In this document: piece by piece, positions 16,426 through 25,983 of the stretch
Numbering within the stretch: the stretch's first letter is position 1
Layout: the number at the start of each line of letters is the position of its first letter
From: CAZYMI01 sp964648505
Lineage (GTDB): Bacteria; Pseudomonadota; Alphaproteobacteria; Micavibrionales; Micavibrionaceae
Assembly (NCBI GenBank): GCA_964648505.1
Contig: CAZYMI010000004.1
Location: 77,437 to 141,436 of the forward strand
Direction: 5' to 3'
Length of the DNA stretch: 64,000 bases
Made by a program: the position numbers and the translations under genes
The notes under the pieces: model-generated
The model's input: the letters and a program-made list of their open reading frames with translations, nothing else
Databases searched by the model: none
What the model was told of the DNA's origin: nothing

Positions 16426-17412
16426 TTACACCTTGAAGTTAATCATTTGTTTCATCATCAAAACCCCTACGCTCATCCAGCCGAGCGAACAGGTAAGTAA
16501 TATTTTTCCTGTTGGTGTGGTCCATAACAATTCAACATAGTCGGGGTTAATAAGATATAAGCCAAGACCAACAATAATCGGCAAAGACCCAATGATCCCT
16601 GCTGATGCCTTGGCTTCTGCAGAAAGTGCCTGCACTTTACGCTTTAGCCTAAAACGCGCACGAATAAGACCCGCTAAATTGAGCAGAACTTCTGAAAGAG
16701 AAGACCCGGTCTGCTGCTGAATTGCGATGCCTGTTGCAAACATCTGCATCTCTGTGATCGGGATGCGCCTTGCCGCCATTTGCACAGCTTCCGCCATTGG
16801 AATACCAATTTTCTGCGCCTGATAAACCCGCACCATTTCTTCGCCAACCGGGCCCGTATATTCACGGGCAACCATTGCAATGGATTCGCCCATGGGCATC
16901 CCTGCTTTTAGCAGCCTGACCATCGATTCAAGGCAATCAGGCAACTCTTCTAAAAACTTTTTTTGTCGGCGTTTAGCTAAAAAACCCATGATAAAGCGGG
17001 GCACGCCCAAAAAACCAATAACGCCAAAAAGCCCCATAACAATTGGGTTATAATGCATGATTAAACAAAAGGCGATTGCGCCCAGGCAAATTGCAAGCGA
17101 AAGAAACCAATAATATTGTGTCGGCCAGTCAAGGCCCGCTTGTTGAATCATATCCTTGACGGTGCTTTTATCAGCATTCTTAGATTTTGCTGCTTCGTCT
17201 TGTTCTGACTCTTTTAATTTTTTTGCCAAATCAGCGCGACGCCTGCCACGACCATCTTTGCCGCTTCCAGATCCGGCTGCGCCAACCCGGCCACCAATAA
17301 CTTCAAGCGCAATTTTCCGACGGTCTTTTGTAGGCGAGCGCATCATAAATATCATCAGGGCAATAATAACCCCGATGACGATGACCAACAGAATGATTTG
17401 CATCATATTCAT
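16426..17412 (-). CDS. tadB: Tad pilus inner-membrane platform protein TadB
   Basis: TadB is the GspF-type partner of TadC in the Tad platform and is thought to couple the CpaF ATPase to pilin extraction. The 328-residue product has an N-terminal segment (3-23), a basic linker, two central segments (about 100-140), a T2SSF domain (LPDCLESMVRLLKAGMP onward) and two C-terminal segments. The start ATG overlaps the cpaF stop (TGATG), a translational-coupling arrangement. Confidence 0.96.
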   Translation of the reverse strand: MNMMQIILLVIVIGVIIALMIFMMRSPTKDRRKIALEVIGGRVGAAGSGSGKDGRGRRRADLAKKLKESEQDEAAKSKNADKSTVKDMIQQAGLDWPTQYYWFLSLAICLGAIAFCLIMHYNPIVMGLFGVIGFLGVPRFIMGFLAKRRQKKFLEELPDCLESMVRLLKAGMPMGESIAMVAREYTGPVGEEMVRVYQAQKIGIPMAEAVQMAARRIPITEMQMFATGIAIQQQTGSSLSEVLLNLAGLIRARFRLKRKVQALSAEAKASAGIIGSLPIIVGLGLYLINPDYVELLWTTPTGKILLTCSLGWMSVGVLMMKQMINFKV

Positions 17413-18932
17413 CAGCCATAAGCCTCGGCCATTGCATCAAGAACAAGTTTTTCAACACCAAACTGCCTTGCACTATCAAAAAATCGAGGGCGCAGGCCAG
17501 ACGATTTTAATCGTGTAATCAGCTTGCCGCGCTCATCCTCGCCTAAAAACTCCAACACAAAAAGATCTTGCATGGTAACCACTTCGCCTTCCATGCCTGT
17601 AATCTCAGATATATGGGTAACTTTCCGTGATCCGTCACGCAAACGCTGTACCTGAATAATAACATTAACCGCTGAGGCAATCTGTTCACGCACCGCTTTG
17701 GAAGGCAGGTTTAAGCCACCCATTGCAATCATGTTCTCCATACGACTAATCGCTTCACGCGGGTTATTGGCGTGCACAGTTCCCATTGAACCATCGTGGC
17801 CTGTGTTCATCGCTTGAAGTAAATCAAACGCTTCTGGCCCCCGCACCTCACCGACAATAATTCTTTCCGGGCGCATACGCAGGCAGTTTTTAACCAGATC
17901 ACGCATCGTCACCTCGCCCACACCTTCCAGATTGGGTGGGCGTGTTTCAAGCCTAACAACATGCGGCTGCTGAAGTTGCAATTCGCAAGCATCTTCACAA
18001 GTAATAATGCGTTCGCCGGGTTCAATATACCGCGTCAAACAATTTAGCATGGTCGTTTTACCAGAACCCGTACCGCCTGAAACAAGCGTATTCACGCGTG
18101 ATCTGCCAACCGCCATAATCAATTTTGCTGCAGATGGGGTCATGGATCCAAAATCAATCAGTTTTTCAAGCGTCAGCTTTTCGCGCTTGAATTTCCGGAT
18201 CGTCATACATGCGCCATCAACTGCAAGCGGCGGAATAATAACATTCACCCGCGAACCATCAGCCAAACGTGCATCGCAGATCGGGGATGATTCATCAACC
18301 CGCCGGCCAATCGCCCCCACAATACGCTGGCAGATTGTAACAAGATGCTGGTTATCACGGAAACTGATTTCTGTTCGTTGAATTTTACCGCTGACCTCAA
18401 TATATGTCGTATCGGGGCCATTGATCATGATATCGGCAATATCATCACGTTCTAAAAGAGGTTCGAGGGGGCCAAAACCCAGCATGTCATCGGCGCATTC
18501 TTTAGCAATCGCTGCAAGTTCGCCGGGGGTTAGATCAAGATTACGAAAGCGTGCAATTTCCTCAACTGCCGAAAGGACTTCATCGCGCGCCGCTTTCGCA
18601 TCCATTCTGGATAAGGCTTTTAAATCGATCCCATCGCGCAAATCTGTCCAGATCCGGTTGCGCGCGCGCTGTAAGCGCAAGGTTGTAATTTGATCCACCT
18701 CTGCTGCGGCCATAGGTTTTTGTTCTGCATGCACTTGTGCAAAAACATCTTCCTGAGCCGACTGGTGATTGGCTAAGTTTTGATCTTCAACTTTTTTTTG
18801 TTCTTTTGGCGCAGGCTGCGAAGATATTGTTGGTTTTAATTCAGCTGCAGGCGCAGATTTTAGCGGCGCTTTTGGTGGCACATTTGGTGTCTGTATCAGC
18901 GTTGTTCCGCCCCCGCCTTTTTTGCCAAACAT
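17412..18932 (-). CDS. cpaF: Tad pilus assembly ATPase CpaF/TadA
   Basis: This hexameric secretion ATPase drives Flp pilus assembly and retraction. The 506-residue protein has a Pro/Lys-rich N-terminal linker (1-75), an N-terminal domain and a RecA-like core with Walker A GGTGSGKT at about 286-293, the Walker B/Glu segment ERIIVGEVRGPEA and the His box TGHDGSMGTVHAN. All catalytic motifs are present and length is usual. It lies three bases after cpaE in the operon. Confidence 0.98.
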   Translation of the reverse strand: MFGKKGGGGTTLIQTPNVPPKAPLKSAPAAELKPTISSQPAPKEQKKVEDQNLANHQSAQEDVFAQVHAEQKPMAAAEVDQITTLRLQRARNRIWTDLRDGIDLKALSRMDAKAARDEVLSAVEEIARFRNLDLTPGELAAIAKECADDMLGFGPLEPLLERDDIADIMINGPDTTYIEVSGKIQRTEISFRDNQHLVTICQRIVGAIGRRVDESSPICDARLADGSRVNVIIPPLAVDGACMTIRKFKREKLTLEKLIDFGSMTPSAAKLIMAVGRSRVNTLVSGGTGSGKTTMLNCLTRYIEPGERIITCEDACELQLQQPHVVRLETRPPNLEGVGEVTMRDLVKNCLRMRPERIIVGEVRGPEAFDLLQAMNTGHDGSMGTVHANNPREAISRMENMIAMGGLNLPSKAVREQIASAVNVIIQVQRLRDGSRKVTHISEITGMEGEVVTMQDLFVLEFLGEDERGKLITRLKSSGLRPRFFDSARQFGVEKLVLDAMAEAYG

Positions 18933-18935
18933 AGC

Positions 18936-20180
18936 CTACCTTCCCTTCGCTTTACCCAGAAGGCTGCTAAAAAAACCACCTTTGTCCGACTTGGTCGCCT
19001 CGTGCTTTATTTCAATGGGCACAGATTTCTTTAACAAACCCAATAAATCTGCAATCACTTCATTGCCGCCTTTTATATCGGTTAAATGTTTAGTTTCACT
19101 TTCAGCTGAAATAAACAATTTCGGATCAAACGGAATAAACAGATCAGGCTTTCTTTCAAGTGCGATCTGAATATCGGACTTTGAAACTTCACCCGCACCC
19201 GCAATACCCACCATATTAAGGACAAAAGATACTTCTGCATCCGATCCGCCGCGCAGACCTTTGATTTCATGCAGCAGCGTGCGCGCTGTGCGCAGTGATG
19301 ATAAAGTTGGCTGGGAAACAAGAATAATTTCATGAGCGCGTGCCAACGTCATACGTTTGACAAGCCCGGTGGACTGCGAAAGATCAGCTATAACATACGG
19401 AAAAGTTGTCATCAGACGCGACAAAATAATTTCAAAAGATGCCGCATCAACTGCATCATCTAGTAATGTATCAAGGCCCGTCCCTAAAACAGATAAGCGT
19501 TCTGTCGCTTTCAACAACATGCGGTTCAAGCCTGCATCATCTTGATTGGCTGAAGCGCGTGTCGCCTCTGAAAGTGTTGCGCTAGGCTCAGACCCTAATC
19601 CCACAGATAAATAAGACCAGCCGCCAGCCGCATCCAGTATTGCTGTTTTCTGTCCATGCTTTTCAGCAAGACCAAGTGCCATACCTTCCGCCAGCGTTGA
19701 AACGCCAACACCGCCCTTGCCCCCGACAACAGCGACAAGATGAGAACCATCGGCCCCCATCTGTGTAATTAAAATACGCGCAACAACATCAGAAAGCACT
19801 TGCGGCTTTAATGGACGAACTAAATAATCGCTAACCCCCATGCCCACAAGTTTGCGATACAAGTAAACATCATTAACCGGCCCTATCACAACGGCATTGG
19901 TGCCTTCTGAACATGAAGACGCAAGATGCTCAAGCCGAGCCAAAAAAGAATCATCAATTTTATCAGTTTCAACAATCACAATACGCGGAGAATTTTGAAG
20001 CTGATAAGCAGCCGCCGCCGTTTCAACATCGCCTTCTTCAACAGAAAGTGTGATGCGGGCAAATCGCCAGTCATCTTCAAGTGTCATCGCCACTTCACGC
20101 GTATCCGCATGGCGGGAAAATAATGCAACCCCTGCCTGCGGTAGCAAAATGGACAGATCGGGCTTCTGCTCGTCACTCAT
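18936..20180 (-). CDS. cpaE: Tad pilus localisation ATPase CpaE/TadZ
   Basis: CpaE/TadZ is a ParA/MinD relative that places the Tad machine, often at a pole. The 414-residue protein has an atypical receiver-like N-terminal domain (about 15-140) and a MinD-like domain with KGGVGVST at about 155-162, where the usual Walker A Lys of GKST is Val, as is common in CpaE proteins. Other switch motifs (an Asp-Ala-Ala segment and IADLSQST) are visible. ATG start with neighbours cpaD upstream (76-base gap) and cpaF downstream (3 bases). Confidence 0.95.
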   Translation of the reverse strand: MSDEQKPDLSILLPQAGVALFSRHADTREVAMTLEDDWRFARITLSVEEGDVETAAAAYQLQNSPRIVIVETDKIDDSFLARLEHLASSCSEGTNAVVIGPVNDVYLYRKLVGMGVSDYLVRPLKPQVLSDVVARILITQMGADGSHLVAVVGGKGGVGVSTLAEGMALGLAEKHGQKTAILDAAGGWSYLSVGLGSEPSATLSEATRASANQDDAGLNRMLLKATERLSVLGTGLDTLLDDAVDAASFEIILSRLMTTFPYVIADLSQSTGLVKRMTLARAHEIILVSQPTLSSLRTARTLLHEIKGLRGGSDAEVSFVLNMVGIAGAGEVSKSDIQIALERKPDLFIPFDPKLFISAESETKHLTDIKGGNEVIADLLGLLKKSVPIEIKHEATKSDKGGFFSSLLGKAKGR

Positions 20181-20255
20181 GTCCTGAACCTTTAACCCCT
20201 TAAATCTTTCTTAGCCTCATTCTAGGCCAAGACCCTAAAAGCTGTGTTAATTTTT

Positions 20256-20918
20256 TTAATTCTGTTCGGTTGCTGTTTCGCCTTTAAGCTCATCAAATTC
20301 TTTACCTTTTCGATAATCTTCCAGCTGGCCAGCAGCGCGCGCGCCATCATAAGGCCCAAGCGCACTTTTACCTGCCAGATCAGACGGATTCGCAACCTGC
20401 CTTGCAATTAAGGCTTCAACCGAACAGCCAAGCTTGTAATCTGCTTCTGTGCGTGCCCCATCAGGTGCAAGCGGGGTATTCGAATCAAAGCCGCCGATTC
20501 GTCCACAATCACTGGGGGGCTGCGCTGTCATCTGATCATACTGCACAAGCACCTGACGATTTACGCCTTGGCCAGACACAGGCAAAGTTTCATACTGCGC
20601 ACCCTTAACGCCCCTTGATTTCAAACCTGATTGAAACCGCTGCCCATCACGCGCTGCTGCCACTCCAGCACCTGACACAGCCGGATCATAGGTTACAGTA
20701 AAGACAACAGGCGTCTGACCGTAACGTTTGTGATGATCTGCAATAGATTGCAGTTGAGAATCATGAATATCTGATACGGCATAACTATCCTGTTGTGTGT
20801 TTGTTACAAGTTCTAACCTGGATGTATTAGCATGAGATGGCACTTCAACTTCGCACGCCGTAAGCGTTGAAACTGTAAATGCCAGCACCATGTAAGTTGA
20901 AATATTTCTTATCGTCAT
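20256..20918 (-). CDS. cpaD: Tad pilus assembly lipoprotein CpaD
   Basis: CpaD is an outer-membrane-associated lipoprotein that supports the CpaC secretin. The 220-residue product starts with a lipoprotein signal ending in LTAC (Cys22) and shows the family's DCGRIGG...NTPL segment and a conserved C-terminal RQVANPSDL...YDGAR stretch. Length is typical. It sits between cpaC (15-base gap) and cpaE, as in Caulobacter-type loci. Confidence 0.94.
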   Translation of the reverse strand: MTIRNISTYMVLAFTVSTLTACEVEVPSHANTSRLELVTNTQQDSYAVSDIHDSQLQSIADHHKRYGQTPVVFTVTYDPAVSGAGVAAARDGQRFQSGLKSRGVKGAQYETLPVSGQGVNRQVLVQYDQMTAQPPSDCGRIGGFDSNTPLAPDGARTEADYKLGCSVEALIARQVANPSDLAGKSALGPYDGARAAGQLEDYRKGKEFDELKGETATEQN

Positions 20919-20933
20919 TGTTGCAATCCTGTT

Positions 20934-22382
20934 TTAATCGAGAATATATCCAAGTTTTCCGTCTTCTTTACTGAAGTCTATTTTTTTACCGTACTTTTTC
21001 CGCATATTGGATGCGAATGCCGTTGATAAAGGTGTGGATTGTGATTTTGGCACAGGCTTTGCTTGCTGTTTGTCGGCAAAAGGCTGCACCAGATAAGGCG
21101 TTACAATCACAAGTAATTCTGATTCATTGCGGGCAAAACTTTGTGATGACACAAGGTCACCCAGAATGGGTGTGTTTTTAACGCCCGGCAACCCTGCAAG
21201 CCCTTTGATTGACTGAGATTGTAACAATCCTGCAATCATCAGTGACCCACCGCTATTAAGTTCGATTGTTGTATCAGCTCGGCGAACATCAAGGCCAGGC
21301 ACTGTAATTTCCTGAAGCGTAATACCCTGACCAAAATCAAGTGATGACACTTCGGTTTTCAGCTGCAGGGATATTCTGTCGCCTGATAAAACTGTTGGCT
21401 TAAAATTCAGCGATACACCAAAAGGTTTATATTCAATCGTAATATTACCATCACGGTCCCGACCAACCGGTATCGGAAACTCACCACCGGCCAAAAAGCC
21501 CGCTTCCTGACCTGAAATTGCTGTCAGGTTTGGTTCCGCTAAAATATTGACGAGGTTATCTTGCTCTAGCGCATTGATCAGCAATTCACCCAGCCCTAGG
21601 CCATCGATGCCCGTATCGTAAATAATACGCCCGATTCCAAAAGGATCCTGGGTTAACCCTGTCCGGCGGGTGATACCCAGCGCGGCTCCGGCGCCCCTGC
21701 CCCATGTGCTGGCGTTAGGATTACCACCAAATATCGGCGTGGCTGTTCCTTCAACTCCATCATTAATCGAACTTTCAAGGCCAAGTTCTTTTAAGACGTC
21801 GCGCGATGCTTCAATGATACGCACGCGCATCATGACCTGCTGTTCGCCTGCAACTTTAAGCATGTTGACGATTGTTTTACTGTCTCCGCCGACAAAGCGT
21901 GTGGCCATATCCACAACCCGCGCAGCGTCGCCCGGTGTGTTAACTTGACCTGAGATAATAATCTGATCATTGACTGTTTTTGCTTTAATTTTTTGATCCG
22001 GAAAAAGCTGGCCTAACGTTTCTTGTAAAGTTGTTTCATCAACCCGAACATGCACGTTCATGCGTTTAACAATATTGCCTTCCGCATCAAGGGCAATCAC
22101 GTTTGTATCACCGATTTTTGAACCTACCATATACAAACGATTGGATTGCAAAGCCACAACATCAACAATAGATGGGTTTGCAACCATAATGTCAGATACC
22201 GGACCACTGACATCCACAATATCTGCCTTACCCACAGTCAGCACAAGGGTTGGGTCTTTACGCTGCTGTTCTGCTGCAATGCGCATCATGTCATCTTTTT
22301 CAGCGCGAACTGGATAAGCAGATGCGCAAAGGGATACAATCATAAGTGCTGCAAGGGATGATTTTCTGATCTGTCTGAACAT
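20934..22382 (-). CDS. cpaC: Tad pilus outer-membrane secretin CpaC/RcpA
   Basis: CpaC forms the multimeric outer-membrane channel for the Flp pilus. The 482-residue protein has a signal peptide (about 1-27), a pilus-motif N-domain (about 45-120), a BON-like domain (about 120-190) and a secretin domain ending in the canonical GVKNTPILGDL...ELLVIVTPYLV block. A C-terminal basic extension of about 60 residues follows. The gap to cpaB upstream is 8 bases. Family membership is clear. Confidence 0.97.
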   Translation of the reverse strand: MFRQIRKSSLAALMIVSLCASAYPVRAEKDDMMRIAAEQQRKDPTLVLTVGKADIVDVSGPVSDIMVANPSIVDVVALQSNRLYMVGSKIGDTNVIALDAEGNIVKRMNVHVRVDETTLQETLGQLFPDQKIKAKTVNDQIIISGQVNTPGDAARVVDMATRFVGGDSKTIVNMLKVAGEQQVMMRVRIIEASRDVLKELGLESSINDGVEGTATPIFGGNPNASTWGRGAGAALGITRRTGLTQDPFGIGRIIYDTGIDGLGLGELLINALEQDNLVNILAEPNLTAISGQEAGFLAGGEFPIPVGRDRDGNITIEYKPFGVSLNFKPTVLSGDRISLQLKTEVSSLDFGQGITLQEITVPGLDVRRADTTIELNSGGSLMIAGLLQSQSIKGLAGLPGVKNTPILGDLVSSQSFARNESELLVIVTPYLVQPFADKQQAKPVPKSQSTPLSTAFASNMRKKYGKKIDFSKEDGKLGYILD

Positions 22383-22390
22383 ACTAAATC

Positions 22391-23314
22391 CTAAGGTTCT
22401 ACGGGAGACAGCACCGCAGGGCGGGTAGCGGGCTGCGGGGACGGTTTTTCTTGTGGGGCAGGCTGAGCAGATTTACGTACAACAATATTTTGAACATTAT
22501 CGCCGTTATATACGCGTACCATATCGCTGTTTTGTTTTGTCTGACCTTCAAGACGATTGATTTCCTGCAATACCTTGCTAACACTTGAATCGGTTGTCAA
22601 AGTACGCTTGTCATCAATCTGCTTGTCGCCAAGGGGCCGCAATGACAATGATAAATCACCCATCAATTCCGCCAACGCGACTTTTTCTGCACCTTTGGCA
22701 TCTACTTCCAAGGTCACAGAACGCCCTACTTTGGCCTTTTCATCATCGCGCTTTGACTGCTGGTCGATTGCCAGAACTTTTACATTTTCAAGCACGGTTT
22801 CAGCTGCAAATTTATTGACCTGGTTTTTAATGACTAAATTATTACGGTCATTAACATCAACCTTATAGAGCATAATCACATCTACGTGATCGCCCGGTGA
22901 TATAAAGCCACCGACCATCGATTCTGCTTTTACTTTAATTGCAACAGCGCGCTTACCCGGTTCCATCGCGGCTGCCAAAACATTGCCCTGCGCATCCTTG
23001 ATCAACACACTTTGTAAAATAGGTTCACCTGCCGCAACATCACGGCGCAGCTTCGCTTTTTTAATCACATCCGCTATTTTTTGATTTGCACCGGCACGCA
23101 CAATCGAACCTGATATCACGGAATCTTTCGGCCATGATTTCCACGACACATCAATTGGAATTAAATCATGCCCAACAGAAAGATTTTTGTTCGACACCAA
23201 AAGCTCAACAGTGTTTGTATCTGTTTTTTTGCTTACACCTGCTTGCACAATCAATCCCACAAGCACGGCGATCAGCAAGCCACCAGCAAGAACGATGATC
23301 AAATTACGGTTCAT
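22391..23314 (-). CDS. cpaB: Tad pilus assembly protein CpaB/RcpC
   Basis: CpaB is a periplasmic assembly factor with an SAF domain, proposed to interact with the secretin and peptidoglycan. The 307-residue product has an N-terminal membrane anchor (about 4-26), an SAF domain (about 40-105; IPIDVSWKSWP...AGEPI), a second beta domain with GDHVDVIMLY, and a Pro-rich C-terminal tail. It is the first gene of the cpaB-cpaC-cpaD-cpaE-cpaF-tadB-tadC series and is separated from cpaA by 134 bases, where a separate promoter probably lies. Confidence 0.95.
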   Translation of the reverse strand: MNRNLIIVLAGGLLIAVLVGLIVQAGVSKKTDTNTVELLVSNKNLSVGHDLIPIDVSWKSWPKDSVISGSIVRAGANQKIADVIKKAKLRRDVAAGEPILQSVLIKDAQGNVLAAAMEPGKRAVAIKVKAESMVGGFISPGDHVDVIMLYKVDVNDRNNLVIKNQVNKFAAETVLENVKVLAIDQQSKRDDEKAKVGRSVTLEVDAKGAEKVALAELMGDLSLSLRPLGDKQIDDKRTLTTDSSVSKVLQEINRLEGQTKQNSDMVRVYNGDNVQNIVVRKSAQPAPQEKPSPQPATRPAVLSPVEP

Positions 23315-23353
23315 GTTTAGACCTTTATGAAAAGGTTATATGGTTTGTAACGG

Positions 23354-23372
23354 TCCACAAAGAATCTGTGGA
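23354..23372. other. Leader hairpin upstream of cpaB
   Basis: In the 134-base gap between cpaA and cpaB, TCCACA and TGTGGA flank a seven-base loop about 40 bases before the cpaB start. No T-tract follows, so it is not a terminator; it could stabilise the mRNA leader or serve as a small operator. No convincing -35/-10 pair was identified around it. Confidence 0.25.
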
Positions 23373-23448
23373 GAAAGGAAGGGATACTCTTGACAGACCT
23401 ACTGTACCATTTTTTGCGCAAAAGCTTAACAGCCCATGAAAATAAAGC

Positions 23449-24003
23449 TCAGGAGTGAGATATTTTAGATACAATTAAAGGAATATCGAAATAGCCAAGC
23501 CATAAAAACGATAATATGGCACCTCCGGCGAGCGCTATTCCATAAGGCACCACATTGCGCCCCTTCTGAACTTCATCAATCCAGCCACCTTGTATGGGCT
23601 TGGAAAAGGGTTTTATTTTACGAATTAAAACCGTCGCGAGACCAACCAGCCCCCCGATCAAAGACATCCAGAAAACAAAAGCCGCAAGGCCCTTGAGCCC
23701 AACCCAAATACCAAGAACAGTGGCAAGCTTCGAATCACCTGCCCCCATCACGCCGAAAGCATAAAAAAGTACGCTGACCAGAAGCATGATTAAACCTGCA
23801 GAAAGATGCGCCAACACCGTTTGAAAAACAGCATTATCCCCAAGCTGGGATGCTAAAAACGCAACCCCAAAAGCCCCAAGCCCTGCAACCGAAATAATAT
23901 TTGGAATTTTCAGAGATCTAAAATCACTGATAGCCGCCCAGACCAGAAGACCCAAACACACAACGATTCCAAATATTGTTCCAACAAGCGCGATGAATGT
24001 CAT
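23449..24003 (-). CDS. cpaA: Tad prepilin peptidase CpaA/TadV
   Basis: CpaA is an A24-type aspartic protease of the inner membrane that cleaves the Flp and TadE/F prepilins. The 184-residue product has six hydrophobic segments and both catalytic Asp residues: Asp27 in AAISDF and Asp90 in GAGDSK. I start it at the ATG at 24003: longer starts at 24069 or 24084 would add a hydrophilic-aromatic stretch unlike the family and would begin inside or beside the terminator hairpin after flp. It lacks the methyltransferase domain of PilD, as expected. Confidence 0.94.
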   Translation of the reverse strand: MTFIALVGTIFGIVVCLGLLVWAAISDFRSLKIPNIISVAGLGAFGVAFLASQLGDNAVFQTVLAHLSAGLIMLLVSVLFYAFGVMGAGDSKLATVLGIWVGLKGLAAFVFWMSLIGGLVGLATVLIRKIKPFSKPIQGGWIDEVQKGRNVVPYGIALAGGAILSFLWLGYFDIPLIVSKISHS

Positions 24004-24075
24004 AATAATTTTTACCAAAGTGGAAAAGAAAAATGAGAAAGAAGAATTAGTAAGAGAAGACGCTCTCATAAAAAG

Positions 24076-24105
24076 AAAACCCACCGGACTAATCTGGTGG
24101 GTTTT
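24076..24105 (-). terminator. Terminator/attenuator between flp and cpaA
   Basis: A perfect 10-bp inverted repeat (AAAACCCACC, ten-base loop, GGTGGGTTTT) is followed on the minus strand by more T residues. It lies 34 bases after the flp stop. In this position it would cap an abundant flp transcript while allowing limited read-through into cpaA, a common way to make pilin in excess. Confidence 0.85.
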
Positions 24106-24138
24106 CCTGAATTATATCATAGCTGGGCTAAGGGTCGT

Positions 24139-24324
24139 TTATGGTGCCGCGCCTTCAAGCGTTGTACCCATATCTGTAAACAGACCGGTCAGCGTATCGC
24201 CGAATGCAAGAACGGCAACGGAAATCGCAAGCGCGATACCAGCGGCAATCAAGCCGTATTCAATCGCTGTCGCACCATCTTCACGCTTAATATAAGACTG
24301 CAAAATTGCATATAGTTTTGTCAT
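24139..24324 (-). CDS. flp: Flp/Fap-type major pilin
   Basis: The 61-residue prepilin is the structural subunit of the Tad pilus. It has a basic leader, a Gly17/Ala18 cleavage site, the Flp motif ATAIEYGLIAAGI with Glu22 at +5 of the mature protein, and a single hydrophobic helix. An AAGGAG ribosome-binding site lies eight bases before the ATG, the strongest in the pilus region. A terminator follows, consistent with separate high-level expression. Confidence 0.97.
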   Translation of the reverse strand: MTKLYAILQSYIKREDGATAIEYGLIAAGIALAISVAVLAFGDTLTGLFTDMGTTLEGAAP

Positions 24325-24524
24325 GTGTGTTTCTCCTTCGATTTGATCTTTGCGTTTTGTTTTGTTTCGTCTTGCCTTAGGAACCCCCCAAAGCTCGAAC
24401 CCTATAATTCCAGAATATACAACAATTCGACAACAAGTGGTTAAAAAAGTAATTTACGAATCGTTTTTCGATAACTATCGTTTTGAAGTCTAAACAAATC
24501 TGTTTCAAATTTTATGGATCTTAT
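24325..24524 (-). promoter_or_regulatory. flp leader and promoter region (no box assigned)
   Basis: The 267 bases between tadG and flp hold the tadG terminator at the distal end and then about 200 bases of AT-rich sequence. Because the upstream operon ends in a terminator, the flp promoter must lie here. TATATT and TTATAG hexamers occur around 24400-24425, but none has a -35 box at acceptable spacing, so no exact promoter is claimed. Confidence 0.4.
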
Positions 24525-24556
24525 AAAAAACAACGCCGGAGATTGACCCGACGTTG
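24525..24556 (-). terminator. Rho-independent terminator after the tadE/tadG genes
   Basis: On the minus strand, a 9-bp stem with one wobble (CAACGTCGG against CCGGCGTTG, arms 24548-24556 and 24531-24539) encloses an eight-base loop and is followed by six T residues (24525-24530). It lies 35 bases after the VWA gene stop and closes the tadE/F-tadG unit. Confidence 0.85.
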
Positions 24557-24590
24557 CGTAAAAATAACCTACTAAGATCAGAAAACGCGA

Positions 24591-25967
24591 TTACTGCGAT
24601 ATGTATAAATCTTTGACCTTGTCTGCGATATCCTGGAAGGCTTGCTTTAATTCTGTTCCGTTGTTCGGGGTATAAAAATGCGAAAGATCAGTTGCACAAT
24701 TGCGCATCAAATCGACCGCTGCTTGTGTGTCAATAATATCAAAGCCAATTGTGTATACCTCAATTTGATTATCCTGCTTCATGGCTTCGCATAATTGTTC
24801 GGCCTGATAATAGGAAGATCCATTTGGTGAGTTACAATTTATATGATCAGATACTGATCCGCTTCCATTTGTGGCATCTTTAGCGATCACGCCTTTGCAA
24901 TAAGGGCTGTTATATTCACCATCCGTCATCAAAACTACGATTTTTTGCAATTTTTCTGTACCGTAATTAGCCGGCCTGCTGGCTGCTGGCCACAAATAAG
25001 AAAAGTTAGGCGATATCATATACCAACCCCATGCCACACCAATATGACCCCCTGTTGATCCGGAAGCGACAAGACTATCAATGCTACTCTTTAACGTTGT
25101 TTTATTTGTGGTCAGCGGAACGATCCTGCTGCCTAAACAAGGATTCGCCGAAGAAGGATAATTACGACCCAGAAAACTTGTTGAAGGAGCCGCATCTGTA
25201 AAGGCATGGTCGCCCGTGCGTTCTGTAACACATGTACTGACTGCAAATGTTCTACTTGAACCTGACGGATTTGTGAACGTAAAGTTTGTTCGACCCGGCG
25301 TTGCGCTTGTACCTGATGTGATGGTCCCACGCACAGATGACGCATAAGTAGACCCCACATTCACGGCCATGGAATACGGTATAAGCGCTACTTTTGAATA
25401 AGGATGCGCAGACTGGTTACTTTGAACAACCGTATCAATCAATGCCTTTGCACCTTCCTTCAGATCAACAATTCGCTGCCCGGCCATAGAACCTGAAATA
25501 TCCAGAACAAGGGAAAGTTCAATATCTTTTCCAACCGACCGTGTTACCTCTGAAGACGCATGAACATTCACAACTTCAATTCCCAACAGACCCATAAATA
25601 AAGTATCAAGGCTTGCGGATGCTGACATTTTCAGCTTGCCGCCGACTTCTTCAATTTGAATATCAAACAAAACCCCTTCAGCGCTTAAAGAATAGTTTTT
25701 ATTTAAAAAAGCTGTTGCCCGCGCTTCAAGTTCGGGGCCAGTCAGGTTTGTGGAAGACCCTGCTGCAAGGGCCGCTGCATCCAGCGCATGCGACAAGCGT
25801 TCTTTAGCAAGATAAGCCCTTGCCAGATCAACCGATAAACCTACAGCGCCAACAACAGCCGGGACCATTAATGCAAATACAATAGCCGCCGCCGCGCCTG
25901 TTTCTAAACAATAACGACGAAAAACGCCGCTTATAAAAGATATTTTTCTGACGAATGTCGAACGCAT
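24591..25967 (-). CDS. TadG-like pilus protein with VWA domain
   Basis: The 458-residue product has a TadE-like N-terminal prepilin-type segment (GAAAAIVFALMVPAVVG near 24-40) and a von Willebrand A domain beginning near residue 149 with an intact MIDAS motif DISGS (156-160). Such TadG proteins are thought to anchor or regulate the Tad pilus. I use the ATG at 25967, preceded by a GAGCGAGG ribosome-binding region and 16 bases after the upstream tadE stop; a start at 26048 would overlap that gene by 65 bases and add a non-conserved leader. It is last in its transcript. Confidence 0.9.
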   Translation of the reverse strand: MRSTFVRKISFISGVFRRYCLETGAAAAIVFALMVPAVVGAVGLSVDLARAYLAKERLSHALDAAALAAGSSTNLTGPELEARATAFLNKNYSLSAEGVLFDIQIEEVGGKLKMSASASLDTLFMGLLGIEVVNVHASSEVTRSVGKDIELSLVLDISGSMAGQRIVDLKEGAKALIDTVVQSNQSAHPYSKVALIPYSMAVNVGSTYASSVRGTITSGTSATPGRTNFTFTNPSGSSRTFAVSTCVTERTGDHAFTDAAPSTSFLGRNYPSSANPCLGSRIVPLTTNKTTLKSSIDSLVASGSTGGHIGVAWGWYMISPNFSYLWPAASRPANYGTEKLQKIVVLMTDGEYNSPYCKGVIAKDATNGSGSVSDHINCNSPNGSSYYQAEQLCEAMKQDNQIEVYTIGFDIIDTQAAVDLMRNCATDLSHFYTPNNGTELKQAFQDIADKVKDLYISQ

Positions 25968-25983
25968 AATAGCCTCGCTCTTT

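Noticed and set aside
24004..24084. Longer N-terminus for cpaA (start at 24084 or 24069)
   Set aside because: It would start within or beside the flp terminator and adds a Ser/Phe-rich stretch not expected in A24 peptidases.
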